Shown: positions 13,287 to 24,833 of the stretch, in pieces
How positions within the stretch are numbered: the first letter of the stretch is position 1
Layout of the letters: the number at the start of each line of letters is the position of its first letter
Origin: Lichtheimia corymbifera B2541
Lineage: Eukaryota; Mucoromycota; Mucoromycetes; Mucorales; Lichtheimiaceae
Direction of reading: 5' to 3'
Length of the DNA: 64,000 bases
Assembly (NCBI GenBank): GCA_000697475.1
Contig: JNEU01001172.1
Span: forward strand, 62,001 to 126,000
Notes under the pieces: model-generated
Seen by the model: only the letters and a program-made list of their open reading frames with translations
What the model was told of the DNA's origin: nothing
The model's database searches: none
Translations under genes and position numbers: made by a program

Positions 13287-15110
13287 TATCTAGCAAGCAT
13301 CTCGCTTAGGCGACTAATATCATAGAAATAACGACATGTGTACAGTAAACTTGATACCGAATCTCATCATGTAATGCGATCACTTCTTCTTGGGTGTGTT
13401 ATGTTGCAATGTGCTCTATAAACGTATAAAAGTAAATCATGAGCGGTGGCCACACAGGTTATCAAATTCGACTTTTATATCAGCATCTATCAGCAATTTG
13501 CATTATCGTGTAACATCGGATCAACAGAAATATTGCCCGAAGGTAGACATGCATGTTACGCTAAAGGTAGACTTGAGGATGCAATAACCAATCATTGTCA
13601 TTATTGACTCCTACAATTATGATGGTGGCTACTGAGGGTCTGCTGCCCTAAGGAAGCGAGCTTTGCCCTATACAACCAACCTGCTTCACACGCACCCGTC
13701 TAATTATACAAATTGCATGCCTACCTTGACTGTATCCTTTCGGGACGTTCCCGTGTTATATGATAACCCACATTTAGGTTTCCACAATTCTCGCTTATTT
13801 ACTTATCCATGGGTATATATTGCCCTAGGATGATGCGGGTATGCATACCGGTCACTGTTTTTGTTGACGCACATGGCAGTAAACGTTGCCTAGGTTTGTA
13901 TAAATAGAGAAGAACCTGACTTACACGATACTGTACAAACATCCGAGCGCTCTTGTGCTTGAGAACTATGCTGTAGGTGACAATGTTATGGATTCTACAT
14001 AAGCCATAGATGGATATTTTCCACGGCCAATGTATAAAAATTCCCATATGCCTTCTTTGTTTGACTTAAAATGCCCATTCCCTTTCAAACATGTGGTGGT
14101 AAATAACGTATAGCGCAAGATGCTGGTTGAACAAGATCACGCGGTCACCATACGATTGTAATAGGTGTTATTGGCATGAACTGCTAGTTCCCGATCCACG
14201 ATGTGTATAGCATTTCTGTTGATTTCGAGCGCTTTACGTTGTTTGGTTAGACCGGTTACAAGCCTTCTTGATTATCCGATCGCATTGTGAGATACACCTT
14301 ACAAAGGAAACATGTATGTAGGCGATCACCACTAGTATAGGAGGATGATTGGCAGTGGTGCCACTGGCTTATACGCATGATCCAAAATTATAGCACGATA
14401 TGATAGAGCAAATATGACATGGGGGTATATCAGAGAGCATGTTGTTTGTTTACTAGATTCTGAGCTATCTCGATAACGTTGATCGAACATCCCGGTTATG
14501 TACCATGTATGTATTGTAAAAGGCGGTTGCAGCATTTATGTATATGACAAGGCCAATAACGAAACCACAGGATCAGCACGAAATGGATAAGGTTGTGGGA
14601 AAACGCATGTACCCCGATCATCAACAAAGAGGCGAAGAACAAAGAAATGGAGTGAGAGAACCCATCACCTGCATATTCTCTATCAAATGCAAGCCATTAA
14701 CGGCATTTTGGGAGATGAGGAGTATGATGCTACATGTGTGTGCGCCAAAGAAAACTTCCATCTTAGGCGGTGACAGGTCGTGGTGTCGCTAATCCCAGGT
14801 GACATCATTCTTTTATAACTCGATTTTCATTTGCAATACCAAGTGACCATGTTTCAAGTAATCCTAAAAGCTCGTTATAGTGGTTAATGTGCCATCTATT
14901 CATCAACTCTGTTAAAGCACAAAGCAAACCAAGGCCCAAACGATCTGCAGTCTACCTCGCTACTCGCTCAAAAGCTGCATAATGTATACAACCACAATCG
15001 CTAAGATGCCTATTAGCAGTGACTGATGGATGCGCAATCCAATAGATGCTCGTTTCGATCACGCTATTCTTCCATCCAAGGAACGATTCAAGTAGTACAT
15101 GCCATGTAAT

Positions 15111-15240
15111 CATTGTGTGTTTAGTAAATGTGAACTTTGACTTTCTTTCACGTTTAAGCGTCGGTTTATACATAGGTACTCGATCTTCATGTTGTCGGCA
15201 TAACTTGATTGCGGGTGTCACGCATTTCTCCCATGACATC
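15111..15240 (+). repeat. Diverged direct duplicate, copy 1
   Basis: This begins TGTGTTTAGTAAA, continues with a TTTGAC-TTCTTT block, and ends with a block containing CACGCATTTCTCCCATGACAT. The same order of blocks recurs at 15341-15475 at roughly 60-65% identity by eye. Confidence 0.4.
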
Positions 15241-15340
15241 TATAGCCCTTGAGCGTTAAAATATTACCATGCATGGTGTCGTATCCGAAGTGATGAGCAG
15301 ATTCCATAATTAGGAGCGCGCGGGGGTAATCATGGTTGTG

Positions 15341-15475
15341 TGTTTAGTAAACGGTTTGACCTTCTTTCTCGTGCAGATCCTGATTCTTATTGTATGCTTA
15401 GGTCCCTTTCATCGTACAACTTCAAACACGATCGTAAAATCACACTATTTCTCTGATGACATGTATAATGGGTAG
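15341..15475 (+). repeat. Diverged direct duplicate, copy 2
   Basis: It starts TGTGTTTAGTAAACGG and ends with CACACTATTTCTCTGATGACA, parallel to 15111-15240. Function is unknown; no coding frame is shared. Confidence 0.4.
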
Positions 15476-16006
15476 GATGATAAACGGTCACCATAAAGCA
15501 GCGGTGTAAAAGGATGAACAACCCTCATGGCTGCTTATCATTATCAAATCCCATGTCTACCTTGATATGCAATGATTTTGAGAATTACTATACTCGGATG
15601 CAGGGAGTGAACAAACGCAACAAGTGAAGAAGTCTGATACGGTTAATGCATAAATATCCTACGTCGAGCCCACCTTTGTTTGCTGCTGTCATAAAAGAGT
15701 CATGGAGGATAACACTAAACCTTACAAAGGTTTATGTCGAGATTTCTCGGGTAGCCTGATCCGACCCACCGGTTATGGATATCATTGGTGCTTTGCGAAG
15801 AACGAGAATATTCATGATAGCCCAGTGTGAAAAGGTGCGACTGCTATCCTTGTATATACATCATCAATTGACTGTCTTTGCACATCCGTTTTTTGTGCAT
15901 TTGAGGCGTTTTTAAAAGGCGCTTTGCATTCGCCTCCTCAAGACCGCGTGCTTGACATTCTTCTACTACTCTCCAAGAAAGAATATTAAAGAACAAATCA
16001 TTGTAT

Positions 16007-16765
16007 ATGGCTAGCAATACTCTTTTCACCGGTTTTTCTTCACTCTCCTCACACTCTTTTTCAACCCATCAACAAATCAACTCACATTCTTCCACCATGC
16101 CACACCAAGATAACACAATACCATCATCAACTTCCTTCGTCGATCCAACAGCATATCCTGCTTACAACTTGTCACAAGGATATGGCTTTGAAGATTGGTC
16201 TTGGTTACTGGAAATGACACATCCAACAGATGCAGCATCAACAAACATGCCTCCTTTGGCGCCTACGACCAGTGTGATGAATAATAAGAGTCCATATTAT
16301 GGTGGATCACAAGCACCAGATGTCATTCATAGCCATTCTACTGGATCAATATCGTCATCACAATTGAGTGAACCAATATCCACCTATGACACTCATCTCA
16401 AGCAACCCATTTTCCGACGACAGTCATCTTCTTCTTGCACAAGCAGCAGTTCTAGCAGCAACAACAGCAATATAAGTACGAGCAGCAGCACCAACATGGA
16501 TAACCATAACATCAAAAGTGCCAATGGTGCAGGTAGTAGCAGGGCCCATCCATGTCCTTTCTGCTCAAGAACCTTTGCACGAAGACATGATCTCGAAAGA
16601 CATACGCGTGTGCACACAGGCATCAAACCCTATGTGTGCCCATGCTGTTTGAAAGGGTTTCCTCGTTCAGATGCGCGCGGGCGCCATTTTCGAAACGAGG
16701 CTGCATGTCATTTTGGTCCTCAAGTGCTCGCCTGGATGAAGAGGAATATGCGAAACACCCTCTGA
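16007..16765 (+). CDS. C2H2 zinc-finger transcription factor
   Basis: Intronless 252-aa protein; the first in-frame ATG is at 16007. Residues 1-180 are Ser/Thr/Asn/His-rich and probably disordered, typical of a fungal activation region. The C-terminus has two adjacent zinc fingers. The first is canonical (CPFCSRTFARRHDLERHTRVH, C-x2-C-x12-H-x3-H) with a TGIKPY linker. The second is atypical: CPCCLKGFPRSDARGRHF with a widened spacing (RHFRNEAACH) between the last ligands, which may use Cys or His. The RRHDLERH and RSDARGRH helices should contact DNA. Tandem fingers ending a short protein resemble stress- or development-related fungal regulators, but the exact orthologue is not recognisable. 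Upstream sequence is pyrimidine-rich. Confidence 0.8.
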   Translation: MASNTLFTGFSSLSSHSFSTHQQINSHSSTMPHQDNTIPSSTSFVDPTAYPAYNLSQGYGFEDWSWLLEMTHPTDAASTNMPPLAPTTSVMNNKSPYYGGSQAPDVIHSHSTGSISSSQLSEPISTYDTHLKQPIFRRQSSSSCTSSSSSSNNSNISTSSSTNMDNHNIKSANGAGSSRAHPCPFCSRTFARRHDLERHTRVHTGIKPYVCPCCLKGFPRSDARGRHFRNEAACHFGPQVLAWMKRNMRNTL

Positions 16766-17483
16766 GATAACACAATCCTTCATTGCTCGTCTTCCCACTC
16801 CTTTTTGATTTTATTTGTTATTCTACATCTTCCGCACATTCAACATTTGACATGATGCGTATATGGAACACCTTTTCAGTTCTTTCCACTCATTCATTTA
16901 TCCCATCCAATGTCCACATTTGACTGCATCTGAAGCTTCAAATCATCCTTATGAATCAGTGAACCACAACAACACACATTGATTGTACCTGTACAACATG
17001 TCCCATTAGTTCATCACATCCCTGCTCTATGTGAATTTCCTTTTGGAATAAATGTATCACGAGTCAATAGGGGCCCAAATAAAAACACAAAGAAATCAAC
17101 GATAAGAGTATATTAAGGGGGTGGGGCTTGGGTACATGGTGGTGCAATCGAGCTGCCGAGTCACAAGATACTCCAGGTTTTTGGTATGCAGGCCCGTGCG
17201 TGTGCATACAAAGAACGGAACGCCACATCCGTAGTAGATAACGGTCGACCCTGCAATAAGCATCATGATTGTTGTTTCTTCAAGCATCACTTTTTGAGGT
17301 CGCCAAAGAGAACGAGAACACAAGTGGTGGGAATAGGGCGTGAAAAGGGGAAAGCTACATATAGCACATCGATGTGACATCTCTCTTTCTAATCCACCTA
17401 TTCCTTTATTGACATTTATCCGTGCTCAATTTAAATGAAAAAGGGAGTATGCAGTGCTATTCCTTCCTTATCTATCGCATGTC
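16766..17483. other. Convergent 3' intergenic region
   Basis: This separates the zinc-finger gene (plus) from LAS21 (minus) and holds their 3' untranslated regions. 'AATAAA'-like sequences occur near 17047 and 17078. Short frames on both strands carry no recognisable features. Confidence 0.4.
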
Positions 17484-20400
17484 CTACGAGGATTGTTTAC
17501 TGCGGGTATATATTTTAACCACCACTGTACCCAGTACGACTTGGGCCATCCAATGGAATAAACAAGTCCATGCCACCTGATACAAGTATTTGGGCGAAAA
17601 CACCGTCCATACAAATAAATGATAGCGAAGGAAGGTCACCGAGAACGAAAGCACCGTGATGAATATTGCGAATAATGCAGATTGTGTGATAATATAGTCG
17701 TACCACCGATCTTCTAGAGCCGATCGATCTTCCTCCTCATTATTTGGTTGGGTAGCTGCTCCATTGTCTATCACTAGACTCCAACCTGCAACGGCCCACC
17801 AAAGACTTGCTGACCAATTGGAGCAGAAGGTCAATGCACCGATGATGATAGTATCGTATCCATCCACACCAATGTATGCATTGCTAAGATCCACAGCAGC
17901 GAGCGAATTGGAATGACCAGTCATGAAAAATGTCAAGTGTGTCATGCAAGTTATTAACACCGCCAACAGCCAACCAGGGATATGTCGTTTAGGTTTTGGA
18001 TCATCATCATCTGAGAAGAGTACTGCAGATTGCCATCGTCGCCATACATGGAATTGGGATGCGTACAATACAAACAAAAAAGCATTTTGTGTACGCGTGA
18101 AGAGGATCAACACAGGTGTGACGGCGTACAGCAATGCATCCAGGTAATGCCGTGTTTGTAGTGAGTGGCGAAGCGGCTCATCACCATCTTCATTTGCGTC
18201 TTCCCCTGCATAATATTCCACATCAGTCAATCAATGTTCTCCAAGTTTCTTTCGTCATATGTGATGCTCTCTCTCCCCCTCCTTACCTGTTAATTGAAGC
18301 ACATTAGCACGCTCGGTCACGTATACGAGTGCTGTCAAGACGAGTACACTTGTTGCTGCATAATTGTACACCAGTCGACCCAGGCTAACCATATCCAGCT
18401 GTGCTGCAAACTCAAAGTGTGGTGACATCAAAACCCACTCCTTATAGACGTCAGGTATATCGTCATTATCTGAAATATCCGTACGCATCTTGTAAATCAT
18501 GACCATCAATGCATATAAGCCGAACGTCAAAACGAATCCTAGCTTGCACAGCAATTGGATGTAGCCGGCACTAGAAGAAACGGACATGATCCCTTGATTG
18601 TTTGCAATGTTGATTTTCCATATTCTCGTAACACCGAGTGCAAAAAAGATCGACAACGAAAGGGCCAGCAAGTGCCATCGAATATAATCACCATCAGTCA
18701 ACGTCTTCAATAATGTTATTTGCAGGCTGCGGTTGCCCCAAGCCATTCCAATTCGTATCAGAATCATTTGCAGAATACAAAGGGTGCCAAGTTGTAATCG
18801 TTTGGTGAATGGCTTCTCCATTGACAATAACCAAGAGCTATCGATATGATTTATGTTAGACGTTTTCCTTTTCCAACATCCCTATTATCCACACAATTTG
18901 TTTACCTTTCAATTGCAAGTAATAAAAACATTGTGGCTGTGCAATAATACCAAGTCATATGCTCTTCCTCGATGAAGCTGCTGGCAAACATGCTGACCAT
19001 ATATGCTGCAATCACGAATACTGCAAATGTTTTGCTGAACGGCATACGATGTGTGTGCACTCGGGTCATTTTCCATCGTTGCATAGCCCATTTTTGAAGC
19101 ATCCAGGCACTGAAAAGAACAAGCAACACACCGGCGAACATGTCGAATACATTGTAATCACTTGCAGTGCTGGTGAGTCCGATTTGAGCCAATTCAATGA
19201 ACTACAAGCATTGCAGTTATTACCTTGCATCCTGAACAATGAGAATTATGATTTACAAACCTTGAAATAGGCATCCATGGATAATTGTGCAGATTCCATG
19301 CTTGCTGTTTCCATGAACTGCTTGTGGTAATTAACCCCTCTGCTGTAAAACTTTCCTTCTGCATGAGGCAGCAAAGATGGATCTTCTGTGCCGTGGAGAT
19401 GAGGGATAATATAGTCATCTGTGGTAGCAATCAGATTTCCCAGCTGATATGTGTTGAGTTGGAGTGCTCGGAGCAATAGTGATGGATCAGATTGCTTGAG
19501 GAAAAGTGATGGAATAACCTTCCCGACGCTGTTGCGTGGTATCGGGATACCAAAAAGACAAGAGAGGGTCGGCACCAAGTCCACCTGATCAATAACAGGA
19601 AATCCAAATGGTCCATTGTGGTAGTCTTTGTTGATATTGAATGATTGTTTGTGCTTGATTGTAGGGCGAGATTCAAAGCGTGGGCTTAAAAGGACAAGTG
19701 CCTTTAATAACATGTAAGTCACAATGCACTGTTATCATGGTCAGCCGAAAAGATAACTTACTGCTGATGTTTCACCAATAGAAGAGCCACCATGGTTTCC
19801 ATCCTTTGAATATGAAATGTTGGTACATCATGGGTAACGCACAAAACGAAGACCATTTACCTCGTTCATTCCATGATCACCGCAAAGAACAATGAGCGTG
19901 CCTTTTGCGTCAGGATTTTGCGATATACGGTGTGCATCTTGTCGTGATACAATCTCATAAATATCTTCCACCACTTTATCCATTTCCTTTTGTTTTGGAA
20001 GCATCAACGGGCTGCATAAAGCTGCATTAATCACATGTACCGTATACAAAAGTTGATTCTTACCTATATGGTCCACCCAAATGGCCCACATGATCCAACC
20101 CAAGATAATGAAAAATGACTGCATCCCAATCTTCCTCGGAAAGAACAGGTTTGATATGGCGTGTCACATTCAAGTCGACCTCAACTGTATCCTAGTTAAC
20201 ACCAATTAATCTATTATTTCCCATGTACGCCACAACTGATACTTACCGACACATAAAACGAGGTCGTGCCATCATGTTTGGTGAAGGTGCCTGGAAATAG
20301 CCTGATCCATGTATCATCTCCAAAAAAGTGTATCGTCTTGTTTCCTGACATCTTGAGCTGATGCACCCAATTATCATGATGTCGCAAAGATGAGCTGGTG

Positions 20401-20977
20401 TCTGACTCGGCAATATTGAGAATAGCATCCAAGAAGCTTGGTATGGTTCCTTTGGTATTTGATGATCAGCCCCTAGAACGTCCCTGCATGATTTGACAAC
20501 ATTGTTCTTACCTGTGGTGAGAGCTTTAATTCGCGGCATTGTCACGGTTGGAGCTGTCGCTTTGGCTGTAAACGCTAACGCACCACCATCCATGATACGA
20601 CTAGAAATATAGCTTATTGAGCAACATGTAATCCATAGTGATGATATGAAATTACCTCTTGACAAAGTCAAATCCTGAATCTTCACCGAGAATGAAGTCG
20701 CTATAATGCATGTGAGATACTATTCACCAGCACCAAACTTGTATACATACTTTCGAAGTGCATCGACCACCATGAATACCAGCCGATCGTACTCTGGTTC
20801 AATGATGAGCGGATCGCGACTTTGGTTGGGCCAGGATGGGGTATGAGAGGCATTGTTGAATCCAGGCAAATACATCTTGTAAGGGAAGAAGCCCCTAGCA
20901 AACAGGGCTATGCCAGCCAGCTGAACGATTGCCAGGAAGCCTAAAAACACCAAGGGCTGGTGGCATGGAATCCGCAT
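17484..20977 (-). CDS. LAS21: GPI ethanolamine-phosphate transferase 2 (LAS21/GPI7, PIG-G)
   Basis: This ER enzyme adds ethanolamine phosphate to the second mannose of GPI anchors. About eleven exons run from the ATG at 20977 to the stop at 17484. The N-terminus has one membrane segment (LVFLGFLAIVQLAGIALFA). The lumenal alkaline-phosphatase-fold domain follows with its metal and nucleophile motifs: FMVVDALR, ATAPTVTMPRIKALTTG (nucleophile Thr), FFGDDTWIRLFPG, YLGLDHVGHLGGP, LCGDHGMNE and NHGGSSIGETSA, then VDLVPTLSCLFGIPIPRNSVG. The C-terminal half is a polytopic membrane domain with SNSLAAVDLSNAYIGV, a LAS21-type signature that separates it from GPI13 and MCD4. The exon starting near 19209 joins to the one ending in AYFK, reading through FIELAQIGLTST. 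Assignment to LAS21 is secure; some exon edges are approximate. Confidence 0.9.
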
Positions 20978-21247
20978 GTGCGCGTTACGAAAAGGTGTTG
21001 TGTCAGGGCAAGAGCGAAATTGGCGGTACTATCCTGCACATAAATGGATATTGTAATTGTTCAATCACGTGCTCCTGTTGTCAAAAGCAAGGTGGGTCAC
21101 CAAAGTCACCACATAATCATTACAATAGTTATATAGACAAGACATCAAAATATATCAATAAAGCAAATGTTTGTGTAAAGTGAAGCATGGGTATATACAA
21201 AGTTGAAATGCACTTTATTGACAAGGATACAATTTAATTGAGTCCAT

Positions 21248-22421
21248 TTAGTGGGCAGCAGCAGCGGCAGCTCTGCGGCGATCACGCTCTTCAGCAATGG
21301 TGAGCTTAACACCCTTACCCTTGGGAAGAGAGATCCAGGGCTTGTTACCGGCACCAATGACGAAGACGTTAGAGATACGGGTAGCGAAGACACGGTCGAG
21401 AGAATCCTTGACGTGAACAATCTCGAAACCACCAATGTGCTTTTCACGGTGGGTGATGATACCAACACGACCAATGTTACGACCACCAGTAACCATGCAG
21501 ACGTTGCCAACATCGAACTTGACAAAGTCAGTGATCTTGTTGTTCTCTAAATCGAAGCGGACAGAGTCGTTGACCTTGATAGCGGGATCGGGATAACGCA
21601 TGGTGCGGCCATCGTGGGTAACAGCGTAAGGGATGCCCTTCTTGCCGATGGTGATCTTCTTGACACGGCACAACTTGTACTTGGCCTCCTCATCGGTAAT
21701 GCGGTGGATGGCGAAGCGACCTTTAACGTCATAGACGAGACGGAAGTTTTCACCAGTCTTTTCGATGGAAATAACATCTGAAAATGACCAAGCGAAAAAA
21801 AGCATCCGAGATTCGTCAAAGCTCTCGCCATCAATCACACGCTCAAATACAATATCCCACCACCCTTCATTTTCTCATCCTTTCCAACAACAATGACTTA
21901 CCCATGAAACCAGCAGGGAAGGTAGAATCAGTGCGGACCTTGTGGTCAACCTTGACCAAACGTTGCATAAGGATAGCTTGGACTTCACGGCCGTTCAAAG
22001 CATACTTCAAGCGGTTACGCAAAAAGATAATGAGTGGCAAGCACTCACGGGTCTTGTGAGGACCAGCGCTGGGCTTAGGAGCGTACGAGCCTAGGCATTA
22101 AACAAGTGAGTGACATGTTGAATCACGTGCTTCAAGGGATTCAGTACAGCAAAAATCGAGTCGTCATTGATATCGGACTGTTGAGCTTGACATAATTTTT
22201 TGCAATTCATCACCATCCCAAAAGTGAGCAAATGAAAACAAAATTCTTACCGAGAAGCTTGTCAAGCATCCAGTGCTTGGGAGCATTCAAACGCTTCATA
22301 TGCTTTTTGGGACCACGAGCCTATCCATGACATTCATCCATCCGTTAACACATTCATCCATCAATCATCCATCATCTAATCCAAGCAGATGCACTTGATG
22401 AAGCCTGTTTGTACATACCAT
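21248..22421 (-). CDS. RPS4: 40S ribosomal protein eS4 (RPS4)
   Basis: Component of the small ribosomal subunit. The first exon is just the start codon (22421-22419). It is followed by a GTATGT intron, then exon 2 (from 22320, [20 protein letters not shown]), exon 3 (about 22077-21902, [16 protein letters not shown]) and exon 4 (about 21781-21248). The S4-like RNA-binding fold, central region ([14 protein letters not shown]) and KOW-containing C-terminus ([21 protein letters not shown]) all match eS4. Protein length (about 260 aa) is normal. Codon choice is strongly biased to C-ending codons, as in highly expressed genes. A GA/CT dinucleotide run (22437-22450) lies just upstream of the start. 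The palindrome begins about 420 bp upstream of the start codon. Confidence 0.96.
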
Positions 22422-22435
22422 TGTTAATGTAGTTA

Positions 22436-22450
22436 AGAGAGAGAGAGAGA
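22436..22450. repeat. GA dinucleotide run in the eS4 promoter/5' UTR
   Basis: About seven GA repeats lie 15-30 bp upstream of the eS4 start, reading as CT on the coding strand. Pyrimidine tracts of this kind are common just upstream of ribosomal protein starts. Confidence 0.5.
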
Positions 22451-22714
22451 ATGGATTCCTTGGCTTGCAGCAGCAGGTTTTATGAAATTATTCTCTCTCC
22501 TCCCTCCTCCGACAAAAAGCCACCTTCACCCATCTCACTTGCCGACCTATGTAACACAAGAACAATAATGAGCCCATACTACAGCTTACAACTCCCATTG
22601 ATCCACAGGTATAAAGGTACATGCTTAAATCGAATGTGCTCTTTGTTTATTAACGGCTCGGTTGGAAACCTCGGTTTCTCCTTGCATGGCTTAACGTATA
22701 GCCTCTTCTATATC

Positions 22715-22835
22715 TGCATCTAAAAACCTCATAATGAAGCGTGTGGTTTTCTAATGAATGGAGATGATCAGCATGACTCAGAGAACCTTCTTACCAAGTT
22801 TCAAGGTTTAGATGTGGAATCCCAAGGTAATTCAT
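22715..22835. repeat. Outlying degenerate repeat unit next to the palindrome
   Basis: The reverse complement reads GGGATTCCACATCT...CTTGAAACTTGGTAAGAAGG and continues to TTCATTATGAGG. This aligns with the unit at 24147-24270 inside the left arm at roughly 70% identity by eye, in inverted orientation. It lies just outside the perfect palindrome and shows that the repeat family was here before the palindrome arose. Confidence 0.6.
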
Positions 22836-22839
22836 ATTG

Positions 22840-24533
22840 TAAATAATCAAAATGGGAACTCGTGGAACGACATGCTGATAAGACCTCATCACACGAAAGA
22901 AGGGAGGTGTATTATACTATCAAATCCAGTTTTTGTTCAAGACACAATGCACCTACATAGTATAAGACTCTTTGTCTTTCTCTCCGCTCATGCATTTGCT
23001 ATACCATAAATCATTCTACTATAATACAATGCACACACACACATGACGACATACAGCTCAGGAAGAAGATCTCTCACATTACTTGGAAATGGTCACCAAC
23101 ACAATATGGCATCTGCTAAAGTAATCCTTTAATCCTTTAATCCAACATCATTCACAAGAGATAGATTGGGAGGTGTACAATGAATTACTCCAATTGAGGT
23201 GGGGGGAGGTAGTGGCAGTATTGTGCAAAGGTACATGATGGCGAATTATATGATGCATGACGTGTCAATCGTGAACTTGGATGGTGAAGAATGTACACTG
23301 GTTGACCGGTTGCAGAGAGGATGATGGTAGTGGTAATTGGATGCACCTCAATCGTTCAGGATGATGGCATCGAGCATACTGGTCAAGTTGATAATGGATA
23401 CACTCTTCTTCGACCCATTGTATATATCCAATTCCTTCCATCTCATGCACAAAGCCAATATCCATATCCGTATCCGTATCCATAAGAAGTCGTATGTATT
23501 GAAGCAAAGTGATGCACGTAAATAAAGCTGTCCTATACAATGGCTATCTGCTTCCCACGTAACAAAGGCTGTAAGGCATGTTGCCGCAAACGACTTGAAG
23601 ACATTGGGGGGTAAGGGCCTTGCTAATAGCAACTGCTGGAATTGATGCTGTAACGATTGGTTGTGGCAGAAGAGTGTACAAGAGAAGGGAAAGTGTCAAG
23701 GAACGCGGGTGTTGTAGTGTGGTGCACACGCCATGGACTCGCCCATTCAGTCCAAGGCAATCGGATCAAGACAACTGCAGCATTGACATGATGGGTTGAA
23801 GCAGACCAATCGTTTGCAGGCTGTAGTTGTATTTGAATGGGCAACAATTGAGAATGGGTAGAAGAGGGAAGTAGCTGGGGGTGGAAGAGGTGGAAATTAA
23901 ATCTGTCAGGCAGTCAGACATATATCCACATACACTGATATTAATGCGTGATATTGGGATCGCCTGTCTCGAACCTCAAACTTTCACACAATATGCTCTA
24001 GGTCATACTGAACAACTTTGTCTTAATAACGAACCCACACTTCATTTAAAAATTTCGAAAGGGAGAGCATAATGTGGGATTGACTATAACGGATGGAAAT
24101 TGGGAAAGCGCCGGATTTATGAAAAAGTCATTTAGTATGTAGTTTCTTGGGATTCCCCATCTCGCACTTGAAACTTGGTCAGAAGGTACTCTCGCACATT
24201 CTGATCAACTTCATTCATTTAAAAACCGCATGGTTCATTATGAACATTTTGAATGCGGGCCAGCCCAAATGTAGGAGAAAAGTAGGGTCGGCGCTCCTGT
24301 TCCCCGAGATTGCTCACCTCGAACCTGAAACTTTCACACAACATCCTTTCGACCACGCCGAGCAATTTCGTTCTCATAAAGTCCCCAGAGTTCATTATGA
24401 AAAACCTTGAATGTAGGAGAGACGACGAAGGGATGGTAACATAAACAGGGTGTACGGCCGTGCGCGCCGATATTGCCCATGGCGACCTCGAAACTTGGCC
24501 AGGAGGTGCTCTCGGGCATGCTGATCAACATCG
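22840..24533. repeat. Left arm of giant palindrome
   Basis: This 1694-bp arm is repeated in inverted orientation at 24834-26527. Positions pair as x and 49367-x along the whole arm with no indel: every open frame in one arm has its mirror in the other at exactly complementary coordinates, and the stretches compared base by base were identical. Identity begins abruptly at 22840 (TAAATAATCAAAATGGGAAC) and first fails at 24534. The arm includes a 3-unit AATCCTTT-type run near 23119-23142 and, towards the centre, four degenerate tandem units. Frames are short and not conserved in the diverged copy at the window end, so I do not call genes here. Confidence 0.93.
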
Positions 24534-24575
24534 TTCTCATAAAGCCTCTACACATCATTATCTATATTTGGAGAA
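23946..24575. repeat. Four degenerate tandem units in the left arm
   Basis: Units begin near 23952, 24150, 24303 and 24468, spaced about 155-200 bp. Each shares a core like CCTCGAACCTGAAACTTTC followed by a GAXCAACTTXXTTCTXATAA-like block and a 'TTCATTATGAA' end. The reverse strand contains GGTTCGAGG-type sequence in two units, resembling a Pol III B box. The mirrored set lies at about 24792-25421. Confidence 0.65.
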
Positions 24576-24644
24576 ACAGGCACCTTTATGTTTTTACATA
24601 TGATATAAGCGTGATGCTACATGACAAGTGGTCTTTGTTCATTG
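24534..24644. repeat. Imperfect inner inverted repeat, left half
   Basis: Pairs with 24724-24833. The first ~50 bp differ at only a few bases (CGTTCTCATAAAGCC versus CGTGCTCATATAGCC) and include a 30-odd-base identical block ending GGAGAAACA. Identity then drops to about 70-75%, with a one-base indel, until a shared TTTGTTCATTG. Confidence 0.8.
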
Positions 24645-24723
24645 TCAACTAGCTTGACCCTGATAGAGCGGAAGATGCAGACGGACTTCTTTGTGCTACA
24701 CAGCTCATTTGCATGATACTTCC
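24645..24723. other. Palindrome spacer
   Basis: About 79 bp of non-palindromic sequence at the centre. No recognisable gene or motif is seen. Confidence 0.7.
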
Positions 24724-24833
24724 CAATGAACAAACACCGCCTTTCCTATGGTATCACGCTTACAGTATAGGTAAAACATGAAGGTGGCTGTTTCTCCAAA
24801 TATAGATAATGATGTGTAGAGGCTATATGAGCA
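24724..24833. repeat. Imperfect inner inverted repeat, right half
   Basis: Inverted partner of 24534-24644. Together they make an older, diverged hairpin at the centre of an otherwise perfect palindrome. Confidence 0.8.

Larger units (their letters stand above)
13287..16006. other. Long gene-free region (about 2.7 kb)
   Basis: No reading frame here has family resemblance or supports splicing. Short stretches recur in diverged form: about 15111-15240 resembles 15341-15475. Weaker pairs tie 13700-14350 to 15490-15760, for example the 'aatgtataaaaattcc' and 'aatgcataaatatcct' contexts. It probably contains old duplicated non-coding or relic sequence and the upstream region of the zinc-finger gene. 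Confidence 0.4.

Noticed and set aside
23265..24558. Several 60-94-codon frames in the palindrome arms
   Set aside because: They overlap in conflicting frames, have no recognisable domains, and are broken by stops and indels in the diverged copy at the window end where that copy can be compared.
23952..24575. CRISPR-like array
   Set aside because: Units are long, degenerate and lack short identical repeats with unique spacers, and the genome is eukaryotic.
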